A stretch of 64,000 nucleotides of DNA from Burkholderia aenigmatica (GTDB taxonomy: Bacteria; Pseudomonadota; Gammaproteobacteria; Burkholderiales; Burkholderiaceae): assembly GCF_902499175.1 (NCBI RefSeq), contig NZ_CABVQC010000026.1, positions 41,533 through 105,532 on the forward strand, read 5' to 3'. Under the pieces are notes generated by a model. That model worked only from the letters and a program-made list of their open reading frames with translations. It had not been told where the DNA came from and ran no database searches. Shown piece by piece: positions 17,897 to 27,089 of the stretch. A program made the position numbers and the translations under genes. Within the stretch, counting starts at the first letter, position 1, and each line of letters begins with the position of its first letter.

Positions 17897-18658
17897 TCAG
17901 GAGCCCTTGAACAGCGAGGGTGCGTCGGCGGGTGACACCGGCGCCACGGCAGCCGGTGCGGATGCGGTGCCGGCCGTCGACGACGCGGGCACCGGCGGCG
18001 CGACGGCGGCGGCCGAGACGGGCGCCGGTGCGGTGGCTGTGCCGCTTGCCGCGTGTTCGTGCGAATTGACGAGGCGGCGGACGTCACGGTCGGCGACGGT
18101 CGGCGGTGCGCTGACGACGCTCGGCCGGCGGCGGCGCTCGGCGGCCGCGAGACGTTGCTTCTGCTCTTCGGGGAGTTGCTGGTACGCCTTCCACGCACGC
18201 TCGCGCGCCTGTGCGGAAAGCTCCTTCGCGCTCTGGTAGTTCTCGCGCGCGACGCGGCGCTGCTCGGGCGTCATCCGCGCCCATTCGGTCATCCGGTCCT
18301 GCAGGCGCTTTTGATCATCGGGCGTCAACTTCGCGAAACGCGATGCGATCTTGAGCCATTTGCGCTTGCGGGCGTCGCTGAAGCCGTCCCACTGGTCGGC
18401 GAACGGCGCGAGTGCCGCGTGCTGTGCCGGCGTGAGGCGCGCCCACGACAGCGGGCCGGTAGCGGCCGGCAACGGCAGGGGCAGCGGGGGGAGTTCGGTG
18501 GTCAGCCCGGTCGCAGCCGAGGCGGGCGCGACAGGGCTGCTGGCCGCGGCGGCGGGCGTCGCGGGGGCCGGGTGGAATCGTGGGTACGTGGCGACGTAGG
18601 AAACGGCGATCGCGATTACGCATCCGAAAAATACGGCCAGGCCGCGCTTCTGACTCAC
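17897..18658 (-). CDS. DUF3106 protein with N-terminal membrane anchor
   Basis: This protein of about 253 residues has one membrane helix near the N-terminus (GLAVFFGCVIAIAVSYVA), an Ala/Pro-rich linker, a helical DUF3106 core (about 75-165) and a low-complexity Ala/Pro tail. The core repeats a pattern of Trp, LTPxQ, Leu and Trp (LTPAQHAALAPFADQW, then LTPDDQKRLQDRMTEW and MTPEQRRVAREN), recalling LTxxQ motifs of periplasmic Spy/CpxP-type proteins. The GTG at 18656-18658 is chosen because GAGGGG stands just upstream and the helix follows at once. It probably faces the periplasm; function unknown. Confidence 0.82.
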   Translation of the reverse strand: MSQKRGLAVFFGCVIAIAVSYVATYPRFHPAPATPAAAASSPVAPASAATGLTTELPPLPLPLPAATGPLSWARLTPAQHAALAPFADQWDGFSDARKRKWLKIASRFAKLTPDDQKRLQDRMTEWARMTPEQRRVARENYQSAKELSAQARERAWKAYQQLPEEQKQRLAAAERRRRPSVVSAPPTVADRDVRRLVNSHEHAASGTATAPAPVSAAAVAPPVPASSTAGTASAPAAVAPVSPADAPSLFKGS

Positions 18659-18684
18659 CCGTACGATCCCCTCGTTATTGTCTG

Positions 18685-19110
18685 TTAGTGAGCGCGCGAC
18701 AGATACGCGTTGAACCCGTGATCGAGATACGCGTTGAGCGGCAGGTCGTCGCTGAGCATCGCCGCGTCGATGTCGGCGAGTTCGGCGGTGCGCTGCATGT
18801 CTTCCCAGTAGGCGATGCCGACGAGCCCCGCGAGCAGCAGCGCCAGCGGCCACGCGCGCAGCAGGCGGCGCGCGAACGACGCCTGCGGGCGGCTCGCGGG
18901 CGCCGTGCCGTACGCACCGGCCGCGCCGGCGAAGGCCGGCACGAACACCGGCACGGTCGCGGGTTCGGGCTTCTTGCGCGCGAGCGCAGCCCGGCGGGCG
19001 ACGGCCAGACGGTCGGTGGTCGCGGCAGGCAGGTCGGCCGCGCGCTCGTCCAGCGCGCGGCGCACCTTCAGCGCGAATTCGTGTTCTCGATTTGCGGGAG
19101 CGGAGCTCAT
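18685..19110 (-). CDS. DUF3619 protein, possible anti-sigma factor
   Basis: This 141-residue protein has a helical, charged cytoplasmic N-terminus (REHEFALKVRRALDERAADL), one membrane helix (AWPLALLLAGLVGIAYW, about 95-111) and a short periplasmic tail. Its ATG overlaps the sigma factor stop (19107-19110, ATGA). Single-pass proteins coupled to ECF sigma genes are often anti-sigma factors, so that role is suggested. DUF3619 lacks an evident zinc-binding HxxxCxxC motif, so the role remains inference. Confidence 0.85.
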   Translation of the reverse strand: MSSAPANREHEFALKVRRALDERAADLPAATTDRLAVARRAALARKKPEPATVPVFVPAFAGAAGAYGTAPASRPQASFARRLLRAWPLALLLAGLVGIAYWEDMQRTAELADIDAAMLSDDLPLNAYLDHGFNAYLSRAH

Positions 19111-19670
19111 AGCGTGATTCCTTTGGCCTTGAGCGCGTGCGCCAGCGTATGGGTGGCTCGCGAGCAGTGCGTCTTCACGCTGCCCTCGGAGCACCCCATT
19201 GCGGCGGCAGTCTCGGCGACATCCATATCTTCCCAATAACGCATCAGGAACGCTTCCCGTTGACGCGCCGGAAGTTTCTGGATTTCTTCGTCGATCAGGG
19301 CCAGAACCTGCTCTCGTTCGAGGCGGTGCTCGCTGCTCTCGACGCCCACGTTGTCGTTCGCGGATTCGAGTGTTTCGAGGGGGTCGAAGTCGTCGTCGTC
19401 GGTGTTGTTCAGCGACGAGAAGAGCGTGACCCACGTGTTGCGGACTTTCTGCCGGCGGAACCAGTCGTGGATCGCGTTTTGCAGGATCCGCTGAAAAAGC
19501 AGCGGCAATTCGGCCGCCGGCCGGTCGCCGTACTTCTCCGCAAGCTTGATCATCGCGTCCTGCACGATGTCGAGCGACGCATCGTCGTCACGCACGGCGT
19601 ACGCAGCCTGCTTGAACGCGCGCCTTTCGACGCCCGCCAGAAAGTCGGCGAGTTCCTTGTCTGATGCCAT
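19107..19670 (-). CDS. RNA polymerase sigma factor, ECF-like sigma-70 family
   Basis: This 187-residue sigma factor has region 2 (AFKQAAYAVRDDDASLDIVQDAM, with LLFQRILQNAIHDWFRRQK) and region 4 (LPARQREAFLMRYWEDMDVAETAAAMGCSEGSVKTHCSRA in shorter pieces). An acidic linker (NNTDDDDFDPLE) joins them. The ATG at 19668-19670 is chosen over an upstream frame extension because it begins the conserved domain. It heads the operon sigma-DUF3619-DUF3106-RDD and is divergent from ilvI. Confidence 0.93.
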   Translation of the reverse strand: MASDKELADFLAGVERRAFKQAAYAVRDDDASLDIVQDAMIKLAEKYGDRPAAELPLLFQRILQNAIHDWFRRQKVRNTWVTLFSSLNNTDDDDFDPLETLESANDNVGVESSEHRLEREQVLALIDEEIQKLPARQREAFLMRYWEDMDVAETAAAMGCSEGSVKTHCSRATHTLAHALKAKGITL

Positions 19671-19849
19671 TCCGTGAAGGTATGCGCTGCGGACCGCTGC
19701 GTGGTGTAAAAGGTCGAAAAATTTCGTAAAACCCGCGGATGCTATCAAATTTTCGTGCCGCTTGGCACCGGGTTGGGCGCCGCACGTTGCGCGCGAGCCG
19801 CGGCGACGGGTGCCGGGCGGTACCCATGATGCGCTGCGGGATATTTTGC

Positions 19850-19878
19850 TTGACGACCCAATCGCGACCCGCTATCGT
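19850..19878 (+). promoter_or_regulatory. Promoter of the ilvI-ilvH-ilvC operon
   Basis: TTGACG (19850-19855), a 17-base spacer and TATCGT (19873-19878) give a good sigma-70 promoter. Transcription would start near 19885, leaving a leader of about 140 bases before ilvI. I found no leader peptide or clear attenuator in it. The same 354-base divergent gap also holds a small inverted repeat, CGAAA-AA-TTTCG, at 19715-19726 in front of the sigma gene. Confidence 0.6.
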
Positions 19879-20024
19879 CAATGATTCGCAACATGAAGTG
19901 ATGGTCTCATTTGAGGCTGGCCCAAGAAGCCTGCCCTTCAAACTGGACGCGCCGCTTGAACCCGAGCCACAAGCCCGGCAGAGAGCACCCGATCAATTTT
20001 TTGCCGAAAATTCGAAAGGTCAAA

Positions 20025-21788
20025 ATGAACATGCCCAGCGCGGAATTCTCCACGTCGGAACCCCTTTCCCCTCCCGATAGCGACTCCATCGGCGGTACCG
20101 TGCTCATGAAGGCACTGGCCGATGAAAACGTCGAATTCATCTGGGGCTACCCCGGCGGCTCGGTACTCTACATCTACGACGAGCTTTACAAGCAGGACAA
20201 GATTCAGCACGTGCTGGTGCGCCACGAACAGGCGGCCGTGCACGCAGCCGATGCGTATGCGCGTTCCACCGGCAATGTCGGCGTCTGTCTCGTGACGTCC
20301 GGCCCCGGTGTCACCAATGCGGTGACCGGTATCGCCACGGCGTACATGGATTCGATCCCGATGGTCGTGATCAGCGGCCAGGTGCCCACGGCCGCGATCG
20401 GCCAGGATGCCTTCCAGGAGTGCGACACCGTCGGCATCACGCGTCCGTGCGTGAAGCACAACTTCCTCGTGAAGGACGTGCGCGACCTCGCGGAAACCGT
20501 CAAGAAGGCGTTCTATATTGCCCGCACCGGCCGTCCGGGCCCGGTGCTGATCGACATCCCGAAAGACATCTCGAAGACGCCGTGCCAGTACGAGCCCGTC
20601 AAGAGCGTGTCGCTGCGTTCGTACAATCCCGTCACGAAGGGCCATTCGGGCCAGATCCGCAAGGCCGTGTCGCTGCTGCTGACGGCAAAGCGTCCGTACA
20701 TCTACACGGGTGGCGGCATCATCCTCGCCGACGCGTCGCGTGAACTGAACCAGTTCGCGGACCTGCTCGGCTACCCGGTCACGAACACGCTGATGGGCCT
20801 CGGCGGCTATCGCGCGTCGGACAAGAAATTCCTCGGCATGCTCGGCATGCACGGCACCTACGAAGCGAACATGGCGATGCAGCACTGCGACGTGCTGATC
20901 GCGATCGGTGCCCGCTTCGACGACCGCGTGATCGGCGATCCGGCGCACTTCGCGTCGCGTCCGCGCAAGATCATCCACATCGACATCGACCCGTCGTCGA
21001 TCTCGAAGCGTGTGAAGGTCGACATCCCGATCGTCGGCGACGTGAAGGAAGTGCTGAAGGAGCTGATCGAGCAGCTGCAGACGGCCGAGCATGGCCCCGA
21101 CACCGAGGCGCTCGCGCAATGGTGGAAGGACATCGAGGGCTGGCGCTCGAAGGACTGCCTGAAGTACGACCGCGAAAGCGAGATCATCAAGCCGCAGTAC
21201 GTGGTGGAGAAGGCGTGGGAGCTGACGGACGGCAATGCGTTCGTGTGCTCGGACGTCGGCCAGCACCAGATGTGGGCGGCGCAGTTCTACCGTTTCAACA
21301 AGCCGCGTCGCTGGATCAACTCCGGCGGCCTCGGCACGATGGGCTTCGGCCTGCCGGCAGCGATGGGCGTCAAGATGGCGCACCCGGACGACGACGTGCT
21401 GTGCATCACGGGCGAAGGCTCGATCCAGATGTGCATCCAGGAACTGTCGACCTGCCTGCAGTACGACACGCCCGTGAAGATCATTTCGCTGAACAACCGC
21501 TATCTCGGCATGGTCCGCCAGTGGCAGCAGATCGAATACAGCAAGCGCTATTCGCATTCGTACATGGATGCGCTGCCTGATTTCGTGAAGCTCGCCGAGG
21601 CATACGGCCACGTCGGCATGCGGATCGAAAAGACCTCGGATGTGGAGCCGGCGCTGAAGGAAGCGCTGCGCCTGAAGGACCGCACCGTGTTTCTCGACTT
21701 CCAGACCGATCCGACCGAAAACGTCTGGCCGATGGTACAGGCCGGCAAGGGCATCACCGAGATGCTGCTCGGATCGGAAGATCTGTAA
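20025..21788 (+). CDS. ilvI: Acetolactate synthase large subunit
   Basis: This 587-residue ThDP enzyme catalyses the first common step of valine, leucine and isoleucine synthesis. It shows the catalytic glutamate region VRHEQAAVHAAD, the FAD and central domains, and a C-terminal ThDP motif beginning GEGSIQM and ending in LNN about 30 residues on. The start at 20025 follows GAAAGGTC; another ATG lies 6 bases later. It could also be called ilvB; the ilvI-ilvH-ilvC order is the usual beta-proteobacterial one. Confidence 0.96.
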   Translation: MNMPSAEFSTSEPLSPPDSDSIGGTVLMKALADENVEFIWGYPGGSVLYIYDELYKQDKIQHVLVRHEQAAVHAADAYARSTGNVGVCLVTSGPGVTNAVTGIATAYMDSIPMVVISGQVPTAAIGQDAFQECDTVGITRPCVKHNFLVKDVRDLAETVKKAFYIARTGRPGPVLIDIPKDISKTPCQYEPVKSVSLRSYNPVTKGHSGQIRKAVSLLLTAKRPYIYTGGGIILADASRELNQFADLLGYPVTNTLMGLGGYRASDKKFLGMLGMHGTYEANMAMQHCDVLIAIGARFDDRVIGDPAHFASRPRKIIHIDIDPSSISKRVKVDIPIVGDVKEVLKELIEQLQTAEHGPDTEALAQWWKDIEGWRSKDCLKYDRESEIIKPQYVVEKAWELTDGNAFVCSDVGQHQMWAAQFYRFNKPRRWINSGGLGTMGFGLPAAMGVKMAHPDDDVLCITGEGSIQMCIQELSTCLQYDTPVKIISLNNRYLGMVRQWQQIEYSKRYSHSYMDALPDFVKLAEAYGHVGMRIEKTSDVEPALKEALRLKDRTVFLDFQTDPTENVWPMVQAGKGITEMLLGSEDL

Positions 21789-21899
21789 CGGCGCGACGCG
21801 CGCCCGGCCCCTGCGGCCCGCCTTCACGAAGGGCGGAGCGGCATGCGGCGGCGCGCGGCGCGGGTGAATCGACACGGACACATTCTGGAAGAAGCGAAC

Positions 21900-22391
21900 A
21901 TGAGACACATCATTTCCGTCCTGCTGGAGAACGAACCGGGCGCGTTGTCGCGCGTCGTCGGTCTGTTTTCCGCACGCGGCTACAACATCGAAACCTTGAC
22001 GGTGGCGCCGACCGAAGACCAATCGCTGTCGCGGCTCACCATCGTTTCCATTGGCTCCGACGACGTGATCGAACAGATCACGAAGCATCTGAACCGCCTG
22101 ATCGAGGTGGTGAAAGTGGTGGACCTGACCGACGGTGCACACATCGAACGCGAGCTGATGCTGATCAAGGTACGTGCAGTGGGCAAGGAGCGCGAAGAAA
22201 TGAAGCGGATGGCGGACATTTTCCGCGGCCGCATCATCGACGTGACCGAAAAGACCTACACGATCGAATTGACGGGCGCGAGCGACAAGCTCGACGCATT
22301 CATCCAGGGGCTGGACGCGGGCGCGATCCTAGAGACCGTGCGCACCGGCAGCTCCGGCATCGGACGCGGCGAGCGCATCCTGAAGGTGTGA
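21900..22391 (+). CDS. ilvH: Acetolactate synthase small (regulatory) subunit
   Basis: This 163-residue protein is the same length as E. coli IlvH. An N-terminal ACT domain (HIISVLLENEPGALSRVVGL) binds valine for feedback inhibition; the C-terminal domain contacts the large subunit. The start at 21900 gives the conserved MRHIISV beginning. The gap of 111 bases after ilvI shows no terminator, so the two are co-transcribed. Confidence 0.97.
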   Translation: MRHIISVLLENEPGALSRVVGLFSARGYNIETLTVAPTEDQSLSRLTIVSIGSDDVIEQITKHLNRLIEVVKVVDLTDGAHIERELMLIKVRAVGKEREEMKRMADIFRGRIIDVTEKTYTIELTGASDKLDAFIQGLDAGAILETVRTGSSGIGRGERILKV

Positions 22392-22468
22392 TGCCGGACA
22401 GGCACGCCGGGTGCGCCGTCATGTCCCGGCCCGCAGTACTCCATCCGAACGAATTGTTGAATTTTTGA

Positions 22469-23503
<1,035 letters not shown>

Positions 23504-23547
23504 GCACCGTGAGCTGTTCCGGCCCCTCGAATAGAGGGCCGGTACCA

Positions 23548-23586
23548 AAAAGCCGCCCGAAGGCAGCAGTGCCCCGGGCGGCTTTT
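23548..23586 (+). terminator. Intrinsic terminator after ilvC
   Basis: A 12-bp perfect stem pairs AAAAGCCGCCCG (23548-23559) with CGGGCGGCTTTT (23575-23586) across a 15-base loop. The A and T runs make it work in either direction. Confidence 0.9.
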
Positions 23587-23630
23587 GCTATCCTACGGGC
23601 TTTGCAATTCAGAGAACACCGAACGAACCC

Positions 23631-24275
23631 ATGAACTATCCTCATCCGATCATCGCGCGCGAAGGCTGGCCGTTCATCGCGATTGCAGCCGTCATCGCGC
23701 TGTTGATCCATGCCGTCGGGGGCTTCGGCTTCGCGTGGCCGTTCTGGCTGCTGCTCGTCTTCGTCGTCCAGTTCTTCCGCGATCCGCAGCGCCCGATCCC
23801 GGCGCAGCCGAATGCGGTGCTGTGCCCGGCAGACGGCCGCATCGTGGCGGTCGAGACCGCGCAGGACCCGTACGCGAACCGCGAAGCGCTGAAGATCAGC
23901 GTGTTCATGAATGTCTTCAACGTCCATTCGCAGCGTTCGCCGGTCGATGGCGCGATCTCCAAGGTCGAGTACTTCCCGGGCGCGTTCCTGAACGCGGCGA
24001 TCGACAAGGCGTCGACGGAAAACGAACGCAATGCGGTCGTGATCCAGACGGCGAGCGGCAAGACCGTGACCGCCGTGCAGATCGCGGGCCTCGTCGCACG
24101 CCGGATCCTCTGCTACGTGCGCGCCGGCGAACCGCTGTCGCGCGGCCAGCGCTACGGTTTCATCCGCTTCGGTTCGCGCGTCGACGTGTACCTGCCGCTC
24201 GGCAGCCGCGCGAAGGTGTCGATCGGCGAGAAGGTCTACGCGTCGTCGACGATCCTCGCCGAGCTCGAACAGTAA
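23631..24275 (+). CDS. psd: Phosphatidylserine decarboxylase proenzyme
   Basis: This 214-residue short-type Psd makes phosphatidylethanolamine. An N-terminal hydrophobic anchor ([21 protein letters not shown]) precedes the catalytic body with [11 protein letters not shown]. The self-cleavage site is FGSR (Gly181-Ser182), where the serine becomes the pyruvoyl group. It is 16 bases upstream of pssA, which supplies its substrate. Confidence 0.95.
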   Translation: MNYPHPIIAREGWPFIAIAAVIALLIHAVGGFGFAWPFWLLLVFVVQFFRDPQRPIPAQPNAVLCPADGRIVAVETAQDPYANREALKISVFMNVFNVHSQRSPVDGAISKVEYFPGAFLNAAIDKASTENERNAVVIQTASGKTVTAVQIAGLVARRILCYVRAGEPLSRGQRYGFIRFGSRVDVYLPLGSRAKVSIGEKVYASSTILAELEQ

Positions 24276-24290
24276 GCGGCGGGACGCACG

Positions 24291-25157
24291 ATGGCCGCAT
24301 TCAAACCGCGTCGGCCGCGCAACGGCCAGACGCCACGCCCGTTCCGCCGTAACAAGGTGATGGCGCCCGATCCGGTGCCCATCGAGAGCCGCCGGGCTGC
24401 ACGCCAGCGGTTCCTGAAGACGCGCGGCATCTATTTGCTGCCGAACGCGTTCACGACCGCTGCGCTGTTCTGCGGCTTCTTCGCGGTCGTGCAGGCGATG
24501 AACGTGCGCTTCGAGATCGCCGCGATCGCGATTTTCGTCGCGATGGTGCTCGACGGGATGGACGGGCGCGTCGCGCGCATGACGCATACGCAGAGCGCGT
24601 TCGGCGAGCAGTTCGACAGCCTGTCGGACATGGTGTCGTTCGGCGTCGCGCCCGCGCTCGTGATGTACGAGTGGGTGCTGAAGGATCTCGGCCGCTGGGG
24701 CTGGCTCGCCGCATTCGTCTATTGCTCGGGCGCCGCGCTGCGGCTCGCGCGTTTCAACACGAACATCGGCAGCGTCGACAAGCGTTTCTTCCAGGGGCTG
24801 CCGAGCCCGGCGGCCGCCGCGCTGATCGCCGGCTTCGTGTGGCTCGCCACCGACAACCGCGTGCCGATGAAGCTCGGCTGGCTGCCGTGGGTCGCGTTCG
24901 CGCTGACGATCTACGCGGGCGTGACGATGGTGTCGAACGCGCCGTTCTACAGCGGCAAGGCGCTCGACGTGCGGCACCGCGTGCCGTTCGCGGCGATCCT
25001 GCTGGTCGTCGTCGCGTTCGTGCTGGTGTCGTCCGATCCGCCGCTGATGCTGTTCTGCCTGTTCGTGCTGTACGGGCTGTCCGGCTACGTGTTCTGGGCC
25101 TACCAGGCCGTGCGTGGGCGCGCGAATCCGGCGCGCTCGTCGCAGCGCGATCACTGA
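24291..25157 (+). CDS. pssA: CDP-diacylglycerol-serine O-phosphatidyltransferase
   Basis: This 288-residue integral membrane enzyme has the CDP-alcohol phosphotransferase signature: DGMDGRVAR (Asp88 to Arg96), then G and the aspartates of EQFDSLSDMVSFG. It makes phosphatidylserine for Psd. About 45 basic residues precede the first helix, so a slightly later start is possible. A terminator follows, so psd-pssA is a two-gene unit. Confidence 0.95.
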   Translation: MAAFKPRRPRNGQTPRPFRRNKVMAPDPVPIESRRAARQRFLKTRGIYLLPNAFTTAALFCGFFAVVQAMNVRFEIAAIAIFVAMVLDGMDGRVARMTHTQSAFGEQFDSLSDMVSFGVAPALVMYEWVLKDLGRWGWLAAFVYCSGAALRLARFNTNIGSVDKRFFQGLPSPAAAALIAGFVWLATDNRVPMKLGWLPWVAFALTIYAGVTMVSNAPFYSGKALDVRHRVPFAAILLVVVAFVLVSSDPPLMLFCLFVLYGLSGYVFWAYQAVRGRANPARSSQRDH

Positions 25158-25176
25158 CGCGGGTTTTTCGCCCGGA

Positions 25177-25207
25177 AACGGCGGCCTCCAGGCCGCCGTT
25201 TTCTTTT
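25177..25207 (+). terminator. Intrinsic terminator after pssA
   Basis: AACGGCGGCC (25177-25186) pairs with GGCCGCCGTT (25191-25200) over a 4-base loop and is followed by TTCTTTT. Confidence 0.88.
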
Positions 25208-25253
25208 GCCCCTGTTTCGAGCCGGGCCGCCGCAAGCCCCGGGTGCCGTCCGA

Positions 25254-25282
25254 TTGCGCACCCAGCGGAATGCCGCTATAGT
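25254..25282 (+). promoter_or_regulatory. leuA promoter
   Basis: TTGCGC (25254-25259), a 17-base spacer and TATAGT (25277-25282) match the sigma-70 consensus well. The expected start point, 7-8 bases beyond the -10 box, coincides with the A of the leader-peptide ATG at 25290. Confidence 0.68.
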
Positions 25283-25289
25283 CTTCGGC

Positions 25290-25370
25290 ATGACCGCATT
25301 TCCCCGCCTCTCCCTCCTTCTAGCCGGTGCGCCGCTACGCGCGCTAGCTTTGGCGCGCCTGCCGCGCTGA
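25290..25370 (+). CDS. leuL: Putative leuA leader peptide
   Basis: This 26-codon frame between pssA and leuA reads MTAFPRLSLLLAGAPLRALA and then LARLPR. Eight leucines occur between codons 7 and 24, three of them written CTA, a codon that is very rare in this GC-rich genome. A run of CTC-TCC-CTC-CTT-CTA and a CTA-CGC-GCG-CTA-GCT-TTG stretch would make translation sensitive to charged tRNA-Leu. The predicted transcript begins on the ATG itself, so it may be leaderless. It is proposed as a leucine-responsive leader; the symbol follows E. coli by analogy only. Confidence 0.6.
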   Translation: MTAFPRLSLLLAGAPLRALALARLPR

Positions 25371-25427
25371 CCGTTCTCGCCCCCCGTCAAGCCTCGTCTG
25401 TTGTTGAGCGTCGCCAGCGGTGGCGCG
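25339..25427 (+). promoter_or_regulatory. Candidate attenuator with mutually exclusive stems upstream of leuA
   Basis: GCGCGC at 25339-25344 can pair with GCGCGC at 25353-25358 (8-base loop). Alternatively CGCGCC at 25354-25359 can pair with GGCGCG at 25422-25427, which would break a small hairpin CGCCA-GCGG-TGGCG at 25412-25425. A ribosome stalled on the CTA codons at 25335-25346 would favour the second form. No T-run follows the last hairpin, so control could be Rho-dependent or translational. Confidence 0.4.
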
Positions 25428-25472
25428 ATCTCATTACGTTTGATTTCCGTATAAAGAGCCCTGGAGCCCCCC

Positions 25473-27017
25473 ATGACAGACAAGCTGATCATTTTCGATA
25501 CGACGTTGCGTGACGGTGAACAATCGCCCGGTGCGTCGATGACGAAGGAAGAGAAAATCCGCATCGCGAAGCATCTCGAGAGGATGAAGGTCGACGTGAT
25601 CGAGGCCGGCTTCGCGGCCAGCTCGAACGGCGATTTCGACGCGATCCACACGATCGCCGGTCTCGTGAAGGACAGCACGATCTGCTCGCTGGCGCGCGCC
25701 AACGACAAGGACATCCAGCGTGCGGCCGACGCGCTGAAGCCGGCCAACAGCGCGCGGATCCACACGTTCATCGCGACGTCGCCGCTGCACATGGAGAAGA
25801 AGCTGCGCATGACGCCGGACCAGGTGTTCGAGCAGGCGCGTCTCGCGGTGCGCTTCGCGCGCAAGTTCACCGATAACGTCGAATTCTCGCCGGAAGACGG
25901 CAGCCGTTCGGATCTCGACTTCCTGTGCCGCGTGCTGGAAGCCGTGATCGCCGAAGGCGCAACGACGATCAACATCGCCGACACGGTCGGCTATGGCGTG
26001 CCGGAGCTCTACGGCAACCTCGTGAAGACGCTGCGCGAACGCATTCCGAACTCGGACAAGGCGATCTTCTCCGTGCACTGCCATAACGACCTCGGGATGG
26101 CCGTTGCGAACTCGCTCGCCGGCGTGAAGATCGGCGGTGCGCGTCAGGTCGAGTGCACGATCAACGGTCTCGGCGAGCGCGCGGGCAACACGTCGCTTGA
26201 AGAAATCGTGATGGCCGTGAAGACGCGCAAGGACTACTTCGGTCTCGACGTCGGCATCGACACGTCGCAGATCGTGCCGACGTCGAAGCTCGTGTCGCAG
26301 ATCACCGGGTTCGTCGTGCAGCCGAACAAGGCGGTGGTCGGCGCGAACGCGTTCGCGCACGCATCGGGCATCCACCAGGATGGCGTGCTGAAGGCGCGCG
26401 ACACCTACGAGATCATGCGCGCGGAAGACGTGGGCTGGACCGCGAACAAGATCGTGCTCGGCAAGCTGTCGGGTCGTAACGCGTTCAAGCAGCGCCTGCA
26501 GGAGCTCGGCGTGTCGCTCGACAGCGAAAGCGAATTGAACGCCGCGTTCATGCGCTTCAAGGATCTGGCCGACCGCAAGGCCGAGATCTTCGACGAGGAC
26601 ATCATCGCGATCGTGTCCGAGGAATCGGCGCTCGCGCACGAGCAGGAGCACTTCAAGTTCGTGTCGCTGTCGCAGCACTCGGAAACGGGCGAGCAGCCGC
26701 ACGCGAAGGTCGTGTTCGGGGTCGAAGGCAAGGAAGTGACCGGCGAGGCCCGCGGCAACGGTCCGGTCGATGCGACGTTCAATGCGATCGAGAGCGAAGT
26801 CGGCAGCGGTTCCGAGCTGCTGCTGTACTCGGTGAACGCGATCACGACCGGTACGCAGGCGCAGGGCGAGGTGACTGTCCGTCTGTCGAAGAGCGGGCGG
26901 ATCGTCAACGGCGTCGGCACCGATCCGGACATCGTCGCTGCGTCCGCCAAGGCGTACATCTCCGCACTGAACAAGCTGCATTCGAAGGACGACAAGCTCA
27001 ATCCGCAGCGCGCATAA
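25473..27017 (+). CDS. leuA: 2-isopropylmalate synthase
   Basis: This 514-residue enzyme catalyses the first committed step of leucine synthesis from 2-ketoisovalerate and acetyl-CoA. The TIM barrel begins [16 protein letters not shown], with metal ligands in [30 protein letters not shown] marks the subdomain, and a C-terminal LeuA dimer domain (about 390-514) binds leucine. CTGGAG stands before the ATG. It is monocistronic, with its own promoter, leader and terminator. Confidence 0.98.
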   Translation: MTDKLIIFDTTLRDGEQSPGASMTKEEKIRIAKHLERMKVDVIEAGFAASSNGDFDAIHTIAGLVKDSTICSLARANDKDIQRAADALKPANSARIHTFIATSPLHMEKKLRMTPDQVFEQARLAVRFARKFTDNVEFSPEDGSRSDLDFLCRVLEAVIAEGATTINIADTVGYGVPELYGNLVKTLRERIPNSDKAIFSVHCHNDLGMAVANSLAGVKIGGARQVECTINGLGERAGNTSLEEIVMAVKTRKDYFGLDVGIDTSQIVPTSKLVSQITGFVVQPNKAVVGANAFAHASGIHQDGVLKARDTYEIMRAEDVGWTANKIVLGKLSGRNAFKQRLQELGVSLDSESELNAAFMRFKDLADRKAEIFDEDIIAIVSEESALAHEQEHFKFVSLSQHSETGEQPHAKVVFGVEGKEVTGEARGNGPVDATFNAIESEVGSGSELLLYSVNAITTGTQAQGEVTVRLSKSGRIVNGVGTDPDIVAASAKAYISALNKLHSKDDKLNPQRA

Positions 27018-27040
27018 GCGCCGCGCATTGCGCATCGCCG

Positions 27041-27079
27041 AAACGCCCCGTGCGGCCCTGTGCCGCCGGGGCGTTTTTT
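27041..27079 (+). terminator. Intrinsic terminator after leuA
   Basis: AAACGCCCCG (27041-27050) pairs with CGGGGCGTTT (27067-27076) across a 16-base loop, with six T residues at 27074-27079. It may also limit transcripts from the convergent sulP gene. Confidence 0.88.
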
Positions 27080-27089
27080 CATGCGCCGC

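Noticed and set aside
19885..20024. Leader peptide or attenuator upstream of ilvI
   Set aside because: Short frames here run into ilvI or stop after two codons, and no branched-chain-residue cluster or stem with T-run is present.
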